From: Viola odorata
Taxonomy: Eukaryota > Streptophyta > Magnoliopsida > Malpighiales > Violaceae
Direction of reading: 5' to 3'
Length of the DNA: 64,000 nucleotides
Assembly: GCA_963691705.1 (NCBI GenBank)
Contig: OY829539.1
Span: 18,026,407-18,090,406 of the forward strand
The stretch's first letter is position 1; each line of letters starts with the position of its first letter. The notes beneath the pieces are model-generated. The model had not been told where the DNA came from. It searched no databases and worked only from the letters and a program-made list of their open reading frames with translations. A program made the position numbers and the translations under genes. Positions 1-11,746 of this stretch are shown here, piece after piece.

Positions 1-2
1 AG

Positions 3-1865
3 ATCCCTGACTTTGAAAAATACACTGGGGTAGAGTGCCCAAAGACCCACCTTAGGGCATACTGCAACAAGATGGCAGAGATGATCCACAATGAGTCGTT
101 GTTGATTCATCTATTCCGAGAAAGCTTGACCAAGAACGCCCTAACATGGTATATGGGGCTAGACAGAGCCAGGATCAGGACATGGAGAGACCTGTCCGAT
201 GCCTTCTATAGGCAATATAAATTCAACATAGAGGTAGGACCCGACCGCGCTGATCTGCAAAGTATGGAAAAGAAAGTCGGCGAGTCCGTGAAGACCTATG
301 CTCAGAGATGGAGAGAGTTGGCTTCTAGAATCTCTCCACCCTTAAGCGACAAGGAACTCTTGTCGATTTTCTTGCACACTTTCAAAGCTCCCTACTACAC
401 CTACCTGATCTCGAACCCTTCAAACAGCTTCTCGGATATGGTCCTAATTGCCGAAAGGGTCGAGCAAGGGATTAAGTCCGGACGAATCACACATCCGACA
501 CCAGAGTCTGTGCCAAAGAAAGCATCCATCTTAAAAAGGGATGTTGGATTTGTTGCTCCCCAAGCGAATCACGGGCAGCCATTTCCACCACCTCCACCTT
601 ATCTATCGCCACCGCCCTACCCTTTGCCATCACTATATCAACCCACCTCCTTTCTTTTTACCTCACCACCAGTTGTTAATATCGCGCCTCAAAATCCTAC
701 ACATTTCCCACCACCTCCAGTACAAACATCACAACCCATGCAACCCAAGCCATATAACCCACCAAAGGACCCAAATAACCAAAACATGTCAAACAGTCGA
801 TGGAACCGAGAGCCTTTGCCTCCTCTCCCTCTTCCCGCGGAAGAAATCTACAAACATCTCCTGGCGGCTGGACAGATCGTACCAGTTCTAGCTCAGCCTC
901 AATTGCCTCCTTACCCCAAGTGGTATGATCTCAACGCAAGGTGTGAATACCACGCTGGAGCCCCGGGTCACACTCTAGAAAATTGCTTCGCATTCAAAGC
1001 AAAAGTCCATCACTTGATCAAAAGTGGATGGGTATCCTTCGAAGGGTTAGCAAAAGGGCCCAACACCTCCACCAACCCTCTCCCCAATCATTCCCAAGGA
1101 AAGGGAGAGGTGAACGCCATCTCAGTAGGAGAGATCGATGATTCTCACCCTTCAGTGGAGGAAGTACCCAATGAAGAACTGTTCTTCGCATTAGCTAACA
1201 ACGCATATCTACCATTCCCGGGGAATAATCAGGCCCAATGCCTATTTTGCCAAGGGGAAAGCAAGCACGAAATCCAGGATTGTAGACTTTTTCTGCAGAA
1301 AGTCAAGCAACTCACAACATTCGGGATCATTCAGACCAAAGGGAAAACCCGAGGAGCAATCAATGCCATTGAGAACAATTCTCCAGCACCATATTCCTTC
1401 GAATATGTGGCCCAAACAAGGGATATGACCACAACCCCACGCAAGGTAGTGTTCACACTTGCTGTGAATACTCCTGGCCGAGACTTGCACGCGGTCCCAT
1501 TCAACTACGGATACATAGTGGTCACCACCCCTCCTGCAGTCACACCAATAGGGCTCGCTATCGGCGAAACCTCTCATATCGGGGGCATGACCCGCACCGG
1601 AAGATGTTACATCTCGGAGGAAGTAGAGAAGCAACGACAAGCCAAAGGGAAAAACCCTGTGATCCGCGAAGAGACAGTAGAGGAGACGCAAGGTTTGAGC
1701 CAACCTGTGACCGAGGATGAGACAACCGAGTTCCTCAAGATCATGAAGCAGAGCGAGTTCAGCATCATCGAACAGCTAAAGAAAACCCCGGCTTGCATCT
1801 CCATCATAGAGCTGATCCTTACTTCAGAGCCTCATCGCCAAGCTCTCTTAAAGGTCCTGAAGTAA
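3..1865 (+). pseudogene. gag: gag polyprotein of Tat/Ogre element (5' partial)
   Basis: Capsid-type Gag, the structural protein that packages element RNA in cytoplasmic particles. The frame is open from base 3; the first ATG at 72 is internal, because typical Gag sequence precedes it in frame (IPDFEKYTG, then a Cys-containing stretch). The retrotransposon gag domain spans about residues 1-165 from the window edge, with the family signature around WYMGLDRARIRTWRDL and FYRQYKF. A proline-rich linker follows (about bases 580-800), then two Cys/His clusters (CEYHAGAPGHTLENC near base 940; CLFCQGESKHEIQDC near 1240), which resemble zinc knuckles. The frame ends at TAA 1863-1865, but the same frame continues open into the protease. 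In this family gag and protease are normally one frame, so this TAA is probably a nonsense mutation (CAA to TAA). Confidence 0.9.
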
Positions 1866-2920
1866 GCCTTCGTGACTAAGGATATCACCACGGAAGGGGT
1901 GGAAAACCTTGTCGGAAGGATTCAAGCCCTAAGCAGCATTTCCTTCTCTGAAGGAGAGATCGACCCCTCAGGAAGAGATCACAACAAGGCCCTATACATC
2001 ATGATAGAATGTAAGGGACACGTCATAGCAAAGGCCCTAATTGACAATGGTTCCGCACTAAATGTCATGCCCAGGCATGTCCTCGAACAACTGCCGGTCG
2101 ATTCCTCTCACATGAAGCCTAGCGGAATGATGGCTAGGGCTTTCGATGGAACCACTCGAGAGATCATCGGGAACTTTGAGTTGGATATGGTCATCGGGCC
2201 TCACACTTTCACCTTGACATTCCAGATCATGGAAATCCAACCCGCTTATAGCATGCTTCTAAGACGGCCTTGGATCCATTCAGCGGGAGCCGTCCCTTCT
2301 TCCCTGCATCAGTGCCTCAAATACGTCAAGGACAATGCCCTCGTCACAATAAAGGTAGAGGAAGCCTTGATCTTGACCAAGCATGCATCCGTGCCTTACA
2401 TCAAAACTGCTGAAACCTTAGAGAATTCTTTCCAAGCCTTCGAAATCGTCAACGCGGATTGGATCGAGGAAGGATCCCCCGTTTACGAAGCCTCAAAATC
2501 TGAGATAGCCGAAACAACCACTAAGTCAATACTAGAGGGAAGTTTCCAATTGGGAAAATGGCTCGGGGCCAAGTTACAAGGATCAAAAGGCTGGGCACCT
2601 CCGAAGAGCTTCGGAGACCGCTTTGGGTTAGGGTACCAACCCAGCAAGGCCGATTTCGCCAGGATTGCCCAAGAAAGGAAAGAAAAGCAGCTGGCTAAGC
2701 TATTTGGACGTTCTGCACCAGAGGTCAAAATGCCAATCCCCCATATCAGAACCACGTTCCCCTTCGCAGCCGAAACCATCAATGGAAGTCTGGTCAGGGT
2801 ATCGGACCTTCGTATCTGCACTCTGGGAGAAGAGGAATCGTCACCTGGTTCAGTCATTTTCGTTAAGTTAGGGGAGCCTGTTTGCAACTGGACCATCACC
2901 ATGCTTCCGGATGTCTCTCC
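1866..2920 (+). pseudogene. aspartic protease and G-patch-like segment of Tat/Ogre element
   Basis: This is in the same frame as gag, after the stop at 1863. The retropepsin core has ALIDNGSALNVMP (about bases 2035-2070) as the D-x-G-S active-site region. Tat/Ogre proteases commonly use DNGS, so this is not itself a lesion. The flap and dimer region continues to about 2330. A glycine-rich stretch near 2550-2640 (around RFGLGYQP) resembles the G-patch-like segment these elements carry before RT. The simple reading frame stops at 2922, just after a GT donor at 2921. Splicing 2921-3068 joins it in frame to pol. The protease would cut the Gag-Pol polyprotein. No ATG is convincing for independent translation. 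Confidence 0.85.
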
Positions 2921-3068
2921 GTAATTACTTCTCTTAGAAAAAAAAACACATGTTTGCACTTTTTCTTACGAAAAACTTGTAGGAACTCACGTTCCCCTTC
3001 TGTTAAAAATCAAATATATATGCAATTTTCATTTTACGCATCTCTTCTTTTCGCATTTTTAATTTCAG
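2921..3068 (+). other. putative Ogre-type intron between protease and pol (148 nt)
   Basis: The donor is GTAATT directly after ...TCTCC, and the acceptor is TTTTTAATTTCAG before GATGAATG. The stretch between is AT-rich, has stop codons in the pro frame and ends in a pyrimidine-rich tract. The two bases left over before 2921 (CC) plus G at 3069 complete a codon and put the pol ATG at 3070 in frame. Ogre elements are known to carry a partly spliced intron at this place, which sets the ratio of Gag-Pro to full polyprotein. Splicing itself is inferred. Confidence 0.7.
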
Positions 3069-4979
3069 GATGAATGTTAGTTCGGATTGTCATGATAAAA
3101 CCTATGTCTTTACTGGCGAAGAAATCATCGATACGACCGAAGACAAAGCCGAAATCTCCGACGAACTGGCCCGTTTGCTAGAAAGTTCAGAAAAGGAAAT
3201 AACCCCTCATCGGGAGGAATTGGACGAAGTAAACTTGGGGGCAAGCAATGAGAATCAGAAGTTGGTTAAGATCGGAACTACCTTGGACACAATTCAGAGG
3301 GAAAGGTTGATTTCTCTTCTCAAAGATTACTCCGACGTATTCGCATGGTCATACGCCGACATGCCAGGTCTTGATCCCGAGATAGTTAAGCATCGTATTC
3401 CATTAAAACCTGAGTTTAAGCCTGTCAAGCAAAAACTCTGGAGGATGCATACAGACATCCTTCTGAAAATCAAAGAAGAAGTTACCAAGCAACTAGACGC
3501 GGGTTTTTTGAGAGTTGCTGAGTACCCAGAATGGATCGCCAACATAGTGCCAGTGCCTAAAAAAGATGGGAAGGTTCGCATGTGCGTGGACTTCCGGGAT
3601 CTTAATCGAGCCAGCCGTAAGGATGACTTCCCACTTCCCCATATCAACATCTTGGTGGATAGTGCCGCCGGAAATGTCATGTTCTCTTTCATGGATGGGT
3701 TTTCGGGGTACAATCAGATCAAGATGACACCCGAGGACAGCGAAAAGACGACCTTCATCACACCCTGGGGAACCTTCTGCTACAAAGTGATGCCCTTCGG
3801 ATTAAAAAACGCAGGAGCCACGTACCAACGTGCTGCCGTTACCCGTTTTCATGACATGATGCATAAAGAATTGGAAATATATGTCGACAACATGATAGCC
3901 AAATCTCGCGGCACGCAAGATCATGTAGACATCCTGAAGAAGGTATTCGAAAGGTTGAGGCAATTTCAGCTACGGCTAAACCCGGCTAAGTGCACCTTTG
4001 GAGTGACCTCCGGAAAGTTGTTAGGATTCATCGTCAGCAACAAAGGCATAGAAGTGGACCCCGATAAGATAAAAGAAATTCAAGAGCTACCCGCTCCCGG
4101 CACCGAAATAGAAGTACGAAGCTTCTTAGGCCGCATCAACTACATCGCTCGCTTTATCAGCCAGTTAACACTTACCTGCAAGCCGATGTTCAAAATGCTA
4201 AGGAAACACGGAGATGCAGAATGGGACGAAGACTGTCAGAAAGCCTTCAAGAAAATCAAGACATATCTGCAGAGCCCACCGGTACTAGTTCCCCCGACGC
4301 CAGGAAGTCCCTTGCTCATGTACCTGACAGTCACGGCTAGCGCCATGGGCTGCGTTTTGGGACAACACGATGAGTCAGGAAGGCGTGAACAAGCCATCTA
4401 CTACATCAGCAAGAAATTCAACGAATGTGAGATGCGCTACTCCATGTTGGAACGAACTTGTTGCGCCCTAGCATGGTGCGCTCGAAGGCTCCGGCAGTAC
4501 ATGTTGTATTACGCAACATGGCTAATCTCTCGCATGGATCCACTGAAGTATATCTTCAAAAAGTCGTACCTATCAAGTTGCATTTGTAGATGGCAAGTCT
4601 TATTAGCTGAGCACGAGATCATCTATGTAACCCGGAAAGCGGTTACGGCAAGCGCCCTCGCCAATCACTTGGCTGATCATGCCTCGGATGAGTATGAGTC
4701 ATTGAGCTTTGACTTCCCCGATGAGGACATCATAGTGGTTGAAGATGAGATCGCAGAAGATCTCCGAGAAGATGACTGGTGGACCATATTCTTCGACGGT
4801 GCGGTGAACCTCTCGGGCAAGGGAGTGGGAGCGGTGGTCATAGCCCCAGATGGCCGTCAATTCCCTATAGCATGCAAACTGAACTTCCCATGCACCGATA
4901 ACATCGCCGAATATGAGGCATGTATCAGCGGTCTCACGGCAGCCATTGACCTAAAAGTAAAGAAGCTCCAAATCTTGCG
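3069..4979 (+). pseudogene. pol: reverse transcriptase and dual RNase H of Tat/Ogre element
   Basis: RT motifs run in order: VPKKDGKVRMCVDFRDLNRA (about 3550-3610), FMDGFSGYNQI (about 3690), TPWGTFCYKVMPFGLKNAGATYQR (about 3760-3830) and the catalytic box LEIYVDNMIAKS (about 3870-3905). The family has YVDD, so the second catalytic Asp is Asn here. The Ty3-type RNase H follows (about 4310-4660, starting TASAMGCVLGQ, with the conserved tether region). A second, archaeal-type RNase H then begins with IFFDGAVNLSGKGVGAVV (about 4785) and has NIAEYEACISGL with its acidic residues. The second RNase H is a Tat-lineage hallmark. Near 4979 the sequence changes frame: the expected continuation (SALVIYQAQ...) is read one base over. 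The listed frame runs on to 5313 but is not family-like after this point. Confidence 0.9.
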
Positions 4980-6496
4980 ATTCAGCACTCGTCATTTACC
5001 AAGCCCAGGATCTATGGCAGACACGGGATTCCAAGCTCATCCCTTATCAAAAGTTACTCACCCAACTCACCCGGGAATTCGAGGAAACCAAGTTCGACTG
5101 AGAAAAGAACCGCTTTACAGACGCATTAGCCACACTGGCATCGATGTTCAAGTTAGAGTGCGGAGTAATGCTTCAGCCTCTGAGGGTAGAAGTAAAGGAA
5201 ACTCCGGCATGCTGCATAGCCTTAGAAGAGGAACCCGATGGGAAGCCTTGGTTCCACAACTTAGTACAGTTCATCAGAAGCCGGGAGTATCCACCGGGGG
5301 CAAGCCGAGTTAGCAAAAAGACCCTCCAGCGCTTAGCACTAGACTTCTACCTCGACGGCGAAGTTCTATACAAAAGGAGAACTGATGGAGCTTTGCTTCG
5401 CTGCGTCACCATGGCAGAGGTAAAAAGAATCATAACGGAAATCCACGAAGGGGTTTGTTCCACACACGCAAGTGGGCACATGATGGCCAGACAGATAATA
5501 AGGCAAGGCTACTTTTGGCTCACCATCGAACGAGATTGCATCGACTATTTTCGGAAGTGCCACAAATGTCAAGTTTACGCGGACCATATCCATGTCCCTC
5601 CAGCCCCTCTCTTCAGCATGACATCACCTTGGCCTTTTGCGATGTGGGGAATCGACATCATCGGCTAAATTCACCCGACAGCCTCTAATGGCCATCGCTT
5701 CATCCTCGTAGCGATCGACTACTTCACCAAGTGGGTAGAGGCCGCCTCTTACTCCAACATCACTCAGAAAATGACCATGCGATTCATTGAGAGGAACATC
5801 ATCTGCCGTCATTGAGTCCCGAAAATAATCATCATGGATAATGGCACCAATCTAAACGGGAAGATGATCGACGGTCTTTGCCAACGTTGGAAGGTGAAGC
5901 ACCGAAACTCATCTCCATATCGACCAAAAATGAATGGCGCAGTCGAAGCAGCAAACAAAAACCTGAAGAGGATTATCCAAAGGATGGTAATCACTCACAA
6001 AGACTGGCATGACATGCTTCCCTTCGTGCTGCATGCTTACCGGATAGCAACCCGTACGTCTACAGGGGCAACTCCCTACTCATTAGTTTACGGCATGGAA
6101 GCCGTAATTCCCCTTGAGGTAGAAATCCCTTCTCTCAGAATCCTGGCAGAGTCGGAAGTAGAAGAATCAGATTGGGCAAGAGTGAGGTACGAGCAGTTGA
6201 ACCTCCTTCCCGAAAAGTGCTTGGCCGCTATCTGTCATGCACAATTATATCAGCAAAGAATGGCCAACGCTTACAACAAGAAAGTGTGACCTCGCAAGTT
6301 CGAGGCTGGGGATTTAGTGTTGAAGAAAATTCTCCCTCATCAGGAGGCTAGTCAAGGAAAGTGGGCCCCAAGGTACAAGGGCCCGTATCTGGTCAAAAGT
6401 GCATTCTCAGGGGGTGCCCTAATGCTAACCAACGTGGATGGAGACGATCTCCTGAGACCGTTAAATGTCGATGCAGTCAAGAGATACTTCGCCTGA
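4980..6496 (+). pseudogene. int: RNase H tail and integrase of Tat/Ogre element, multiply interrupted
   Basis: After the frameshift one frame carries the rest of pol to TGA 6494-6496, but is broken by TGA 5099, TAA 5666, TGA 5813 and TGA 6287. All of these are in the same frame, so each is a separate nonsense change. The HHCC zinc-binding domain is at about 5445-5575 (His residues near EGVCSTHASGHMM, then CHKCQ). The catalytic core retains its acidic triad: Asp in WGIDIIG (5650), Asp in MDNGTN (5835) and Glu in GAVEAANKN (5940). The C-terminal part after 6287 (KFEAGDLVLKK, WAPRYKGPYLV) is typical of the integrase tail. The enzyme would insert element cDNA into the genome; this copy cannot make it. 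Confidence 0.88.
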
Positions 6497-8735
6497 AGCA
6501 TCGCGAACCGAGCGTTCAGCCAGACCAAGGACATAGGGTTTTATCATGACAATCTAGCACAAACATTTATCCTGAAATTAATAAAACAAGTTTTTTTCAG
6601 GAGATGCTTATTATTTTAAAATTTATTGTCCCCTTCTTTTTCGTAAAATCGTGAGATGACAAAAGGAAGCATGGCAGAGATGGCTCCCCAGGAGTAGCTC
6701 AGGATGTAAGACACGTCATTTAGACTAACGCCACTAATCAATTTTAAGTTTTGCAGGGACATAAGGTCTCACGCCTCATCTCGTCATCGCGATAGAACCA
6801 GGGAGTTCCGCTCGTAGCAGCTCTTGAATTGTCGCAGCAGGCCACCTACAAGAGCGAATCAGCAAAGATTTTAAGACAAACCATCACCATCTAAAGTGAA
6901 ATTTCTTTTCCTCGCAGTGCTACCAGCGCAACCAGCATCACAAACAACCGGTCTCAAAGAACTAAATGCTGGACCAAAGTCACAAAGCCCATCCAACGCC
7001 GGCCGAGCTGTCGGAACGCTAGCAACATTGGCTCCCATCTCTGTTCACCTATTCGGAGGAGCTCATCACCCAAAAAGCCATGGTCGCTTAGCGCACCTTC
7101 GCAGGCAGAACTCCTAGAAAAAGCACGACAAAAAGCTGTCCTCCTAGGACCACCATCAACATACTTAATGCGGTCTTGTTCAAGAAGTTTCCCAACATCC
7201 GCACCATGATCAACACGGTGAAGATCAATCCTTTAATTGAAGGGCAGCCGGGCTGCAAGTATCACCCACGCCAAGGCAAGAGCTGCGACAAAGCACCTAA
7301 AAGCAAAACCATCATCAACCAACATCCAATGCCAGTCACGCTGCAGTGACCCACGGATGGCCCATCCAAAAGGAAGAGCTTAAAAACTTATCCATCGCAT
7401 TACTTTTTTTGAAAAAAATCGTCTTGCGTTTACTCCTCATTTGTCATCACCTTGTCTTTTTCAGGAGCTGGGTCGCCCCCATTTAGCTGCCTGCAGGAGA
7501 ACGGTAAGCATACGCCCTTGCAGCCCCACTGCACATTTCGGGGACAGAGGGTTTTCCCCTTTATCCCCAAGCAATCACGAAGCCAATCAACGAAGGTCCG
7601 GCAGGGACCGGTAAGCAAATGGACAAAATGCGGATCTCATCCTCGCTCCGACTTGGATCGGCGGTCCCCGCAAAGCAGCTGAAAAAGAAACCAATCAAAG
7701 CAAAGCGTCCCAAAACTGGGACCACGTCGTAGACACCCTCGAAAGGTCGGGCTAAAGGAAGGGAGAATCCCTGAACTTATCTCGTTTTTGTTTTCCGATT
7801 AATTTCCCTTTCTGCTCTATTGTCCCCTCTGTATCTCACAGGGACTTGAAGCATCTCACTGTCATCCGCATGGAGCTTGTGGAAGACACCCTTGCAGCCC
7901 CGTTGCACATCTTATGGGAGTCTATCTTTCTTTCCCCTTATTTTAATTTTGTTTTCATTCCTGCTCACTTTGTTAGCTTTAAGTCGAGTACGGTCGTCTG
8001 GCCCACTGGGGGCAACCCTTTAGGTTCTCGTTGGTTTCTTACAAATAGGTCATCCCCCGCGTCCTAGCTTTAAACTATCAATCAATCAAAAATCAAAAAT
8101 CAATCAAAATCCCTTTTTAGCCCGGCTAAAATAAAATCATACTACTCTCATAAGCATTTTCATGCATTGCATAGGTCGGGAATGTTCAATCCCTCTGTTA
8201 AATAAAGCATTCATCTAAATTACATGTCATGCATGATATTACTTGTTTGCTCTTATATCCGCGGTTTGCTCCGACGTAAGCAGTCACAAACAAATCCCGG
8301 TAAGCATCTTTGAGCCATCGCGCCGTATCCTTCATGAGTGTAAGGGCCTGACTAGATACTAGTTGAGTTCGCATAATATCCAGGGTACATGCGCAATTAG
8401 ACATGGGATAGCTATAAAATAACGTGGGACTTTTACGATCTTCTTCATTTTTTTGTTTTCTTCCCTCTTTCCACCATATGCCATCACTCCTACCAAAACC
8501 TTCACTATCACTCATACCCCGGGAGCCAAGGAGCAGTCTCAGCTAAGATTGCCAGCCGGAAATAAAAGCACACCAGGTTAGAGTTCCCGACGAAGGAGAC
8601 AGAAGAGGTCGCCAAAAGATCGCTAGGAGCCATCACAGAAGAAAGGCCAAAACCCCAAAAAGGAAAGCTGAGGCTTTAAGCCTAAACGAGAAGAGATCAA
8701 GACAAGGGTTGTGCTTGCTCTGCTCTGTTGCATTT
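6497..8735 (+). other. non-coding 3' region of the Tat/Ogre element, proximal part
   Basis: No supported gene lies between the pol stop and the purine tract. Short open frames here (for example 6896-7117, 7452-7682, 8198-8515) lack any recognisable domain and look like chance. Long non-coding 3' regions are normal in Tat elements. Confidence 0.7.
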
Positions 8736-8737
8736 CA

Positions 8738-8905
8738 CATCAAATCAAAAAGAGGGGGGGGAATAGAGAAAAAAAGAAAAGAGGAAAAAAAAAGAGAAAA
8801 AAAAAAGAGAAGAAGAAGGAAAAAAAAAGAAAGAAAAAAAAGAGAAGAAAAAAGAAAAAGGAGAGAGGGGAAAAAGGGAAAAGAAAAGAAAAGAGAGAAA
8901 TGCTC
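8738..8905 (+). repeat. polypurine low-complexity tract (A/G only over about 150 nt)
   Basis: The + strand is nearly pure A and G (runs of GAAAAAAAGAGA and GGGG). Open frames through it encode only Lys/Glu/Arg on + and Phe/Leu/Ser on -, which is a composition artefact. It lies inside the element's 3' region and is separate from the true polypurine primer at 11735. Confidence 0.85.
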
Positions 8906-8934
8906 AGAGACATTGAAGAATACAAACAATCAAA

Positions 8935-9260
8935 GAGCCGAAGCAAGCACATCCCGGGGATAACTCAATTCGAGAAATCTCGAAGAAAACTTTCCCCAGT
9001 GAACTCGAGTAAAAAAGGGCCCAAAGCCAACTCGAGAAATCTCAAAGCAAGTATCCCCTCAGTGAGAACTCAAGAAGAAAAGGGCTCAAGGCCAACTCGA
9101 ATAGTAAGTCACAAAAAGAATGGCGACAACACTCCCTAGTGAAGACTCGAGAAGAGAAAGGGCCCAGAGCCAACTCAAGGAATCTTGAAGGAAACATTCC
9201 CCAGTAAAGACTCGGGATAAAGGCTCCTGGCCAACCGGAAAGCGGCCACAGCAAGGATCC
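8935..9260 (+). repeat. degenerate tandem repeat, about 80-100 nt unit
   Basis: Recurring blocks share the order ACTCGAG/AACTCGAGAA, AAAGGGCCCA.AGCCAACTC, AATCT.GAAG, CCCCAGT. At least four diverged copies are seen, with CCAACTC near 9027, 9090, 9170 and CCAACCG near 9230. Related sequence (CCAGCAAAA..., GCCCTC, GGCCAATC) recurs in the second Tat element near 36945-37000, so this part of the 3' region is shared by both elements. Confidence 0.65.
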
Positions 9261-9734
9261 AAGAGCTCATGCACTCTGTCAAGAAAGCATCCCCAGCAAA
9301 AAGCGAAGGAACTCGCGCACCGTGCCCTCATCAGGGCCAATCGACAAAGCATCACTCATCAAAAACCTTCAAACTCATCAAAAAAAGCACATCTTTACCA
9401 AAACAAGCTCCTTTCCGGATATTTCATGTCCTTTCATTCTCTTCCGTAAAAGTCCCATCGATTATTAGAACGCCCATGCATGTGCATCTTCATTTGAAGT
9501 CTATTCACTCGGATTGACATTGCGAATTGAAAATTATGTATCATGTTAGTTGCATCTTTATGAGCGTAAAACACTTAGCCTTGTTTTAGAGCATGAATGC
9601 AAACACTAATATCAGGTGAGGACTGCTTACGGCTGCAAATCGTGGGAAAGTCTTGTCCTTGGGGTCGTTACCTCCTGAGCAGGATGTAGGCACATTCTAG
9701 GTTCGTATCAAGGCCGCTGGCAGCATTAGCATTT

Positions 9735-10275
9735 TTCTCCTCCCAGGGTGACAGCATGCATTTTCCTCCTCACAGAGTGACAACATTAGCATTTTTCTCC
9801 TCCTAGAGTGACCTTAGTTTAGTTTCCGCATTTCACGTCTTCTCCTACGAGAATTGACGTTGTTTATGTTTTTGTACTGTATTTCCTCCTCCCAGAGTGA
9901 CAGCATGCATTTTCCTCCTCCCAGAGTGACAACATTAGCATTTTTCTCCTCCCAGAGTGACCTTAGTTTAGTTTCCGCATTTCACGTCTTCTCCTACGGG
10001 AATTGACGTTGTTTACGTTTTCGTACTGTATTTCCTCCTCCTAGAGTGACAGCATGCATTTTTCTCCTCCCAGAGTGACCTTAGTTTAGTTTCCCCATTT
10101 CACGTCTTCTTCTACGGGAATTGACGTTGTTTACATTTCTGTACTGTATTTCCTCCTCCTAGAGTGACATCATCATGTATTTTTCTCCTCCCAGAGTGAC
10201 ATCATCATGCATTTCCTCCTCCCAGAGTGACATCATTTGCGTTTTCCTCCTCCTAGAGTGACATCATTAGGACCA
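9735..10275 (+). repeat. minisatellite array A in Tat element 3' region (CTCCTCCCAGAGTGAC motif)
   Basis: About a dozen copies of CTCCTCC(C/T)AGAGTGAC are followed by short variable tails. They sit in a higher-order unit that includes TTAGTTTAGTTTCCGCATTTCACGTC-like sequence and GAATTGACGTTGTTTACGTTT-like sequence, present three times (near 9807, 9960, 10080). Not coding. Confidence 0.9.
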
Positions 10276-10489
10276 ATCATTCGTACTTCTGCGAATCTCG
10301 CATTATCCTTCTGAAACAACGTCAGTCACATGTCAAGCGATTATCCCCCTCAGTGGAGCTGTCATTTACATTTTCATAAAATTACCTTTCATTCCTGTCA
10401 AAGTAGTTGTCATTTACATTTTCTGTAACTTACGTTTCTCTCGATATCCGAATAGATCTAAGTTTATATCTTTGCAGGACATTCGATCG

Positions 10490-11640
10490 AATCTATCTCC
10501 TCCCAGAGTGACGACAAAACTATCTCCTCCCAGAGTTACATCAACAAAACTATCTCCTCCCAGAGTGACAGCAACCAACTATCTCCTCCCAGAGTGACAT
10601 CGAAAGCATACCTCCTCCCAGAGTGACATCTATGACAATACCTCCTCCTAGAGTGACAACAACCAACTACCTCCTCCCAGAGTGACATCGAAAGCATACC
10701 TCCTCCCAGAGTGACATCAACGATTACCTCCTCCTAGAGTGACATCAACCAACTATCTCCTCCCAGAGTGACATCGAAAGCATACCTCCTCCCAGAGTGA
10801 CATCAACAAACTTACCTCCTCCCAGAGTGACATCAACCTATCTCCTCCCAGAGTGACATCAAAAAATATACCTCCTCCTAGAGTGATATCTCTTCCCAGA
10901 GTGACATCCATGAATAACCTCAACAATTTTGTAAACACTTTTTAATCCCCAATGACAGCATCAATTTCCTCCACGGAATAGCACCATCAAAAGCATATCT
11001 CCTCCCAGAGTGACATCAATAGATTACCTCCTCCCAGAGTGACGTTCAACGAACTACTTCCTCCCAGAGTGACATCCACAAACTTACCTCCTCACAGAGT
11101 GACATCCGCGAATAACATCGTCAAAACTATCTCCTCCTAGAGTGACATCAACGAATAACGTCATCAAAATTATGCCTCCTCCTAGAGTGACACCAAAAAT
11201 AAACTTACCTCCTCCCAGAGTGACGTCAACCAAATATCTCCTCCCGGAGTGACATAGACTAACTACCTCCTCCCAGAGTGACATCAACAATCCTATCTCC
11301 TCCGAGAGTGACATCTACCGCAATATCTCCTCCCAGAGTGACATCTACAGCAATGTCTCCTCCTAGAGTGACATCTACGACATATCTCCTCCTAGAGTGA
11401 CATCTACGACATATCTGATCCTCGAGTGACATCGATGAACCTACCTCCTCCCAGAGTGACAACAACAACCTGCCTCCTCCTAGAGTGACATCAACGAACA
11501 ACATCGGCAAACTACCTCCTCCTAGAGTGATAGCAACAACCTGCGTCCTCCCAGAGTGACATCAACGAACAACATCGGTAAACTACCTCCTCCCAGAGTG
11601 ACAACAGCAACTTACCTCCTCCCAGAGCGACATCATCATT
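10490..11640 (+). repeat. minisatellite array B in Tat element 3' region (CCTCCTCCCAGAGTGACATC motif)
   Basis: More than thirty near-identical copies of a roughly 20-nt core are separated by 5-25 nt AT-rich variable pieces. The core is the same as in array A, so one ancestral motif was amplified twice. The array ends about 100 nt before the polypurine tract. Minus-strand open frames of the DVTLGGG type through it are repeat artefacts. Confidence 0.92.
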
Positions 11641-11734
11641 GTAAGCTTGAGGTAAGACCTGCGGTATCGCCAAAATTCGGATATATAGGGGCAACTGTCT
11701 TTACAGCTTATCAAATACTTCGATAAGAGAGTAA

Positions 11735-11746
11735 ATAGGGGGCAAC
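11735..11746 (+). other. polypurine tract (plus-strand primer) of the Tat/Ogre element
   Basis: AATAGGGGGCAAC lies directly before the LTR start TGTTGATACCC. The second Tat element has the matching GAGGGGGCAAC before TGTTGCTACCC at 39398, which supports both boundaries. Confidence 0.8.

Noticed and set aside
3327..3713. Minus-strand 128-codon frame opposite RT
   Set aside because: Shadow of the pol reading frame on the other strand.
8709..9139. Lys/Arg-rich frames of 84 and 142 codons
   Set aside because: Composition artefact of the polypurine tract; two frames and both strands are open together.
10490..11640. Regular ~20-nt repeats with variable short spacers, at first sight like a CRISPR array
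   Set aside because: Spacers are 5-25 nt, irregular and themselves related; the array lies in the 3' region of a plant LTR retrotransposon, and the same core occurs in array A. It is a minisatellite.
11084..11694. Minus-strand frames rich in DVTLGGG / MSLWEEV
   Set aside because: Translation of the CCTCCTCCCAGAGTGACATC repeats.
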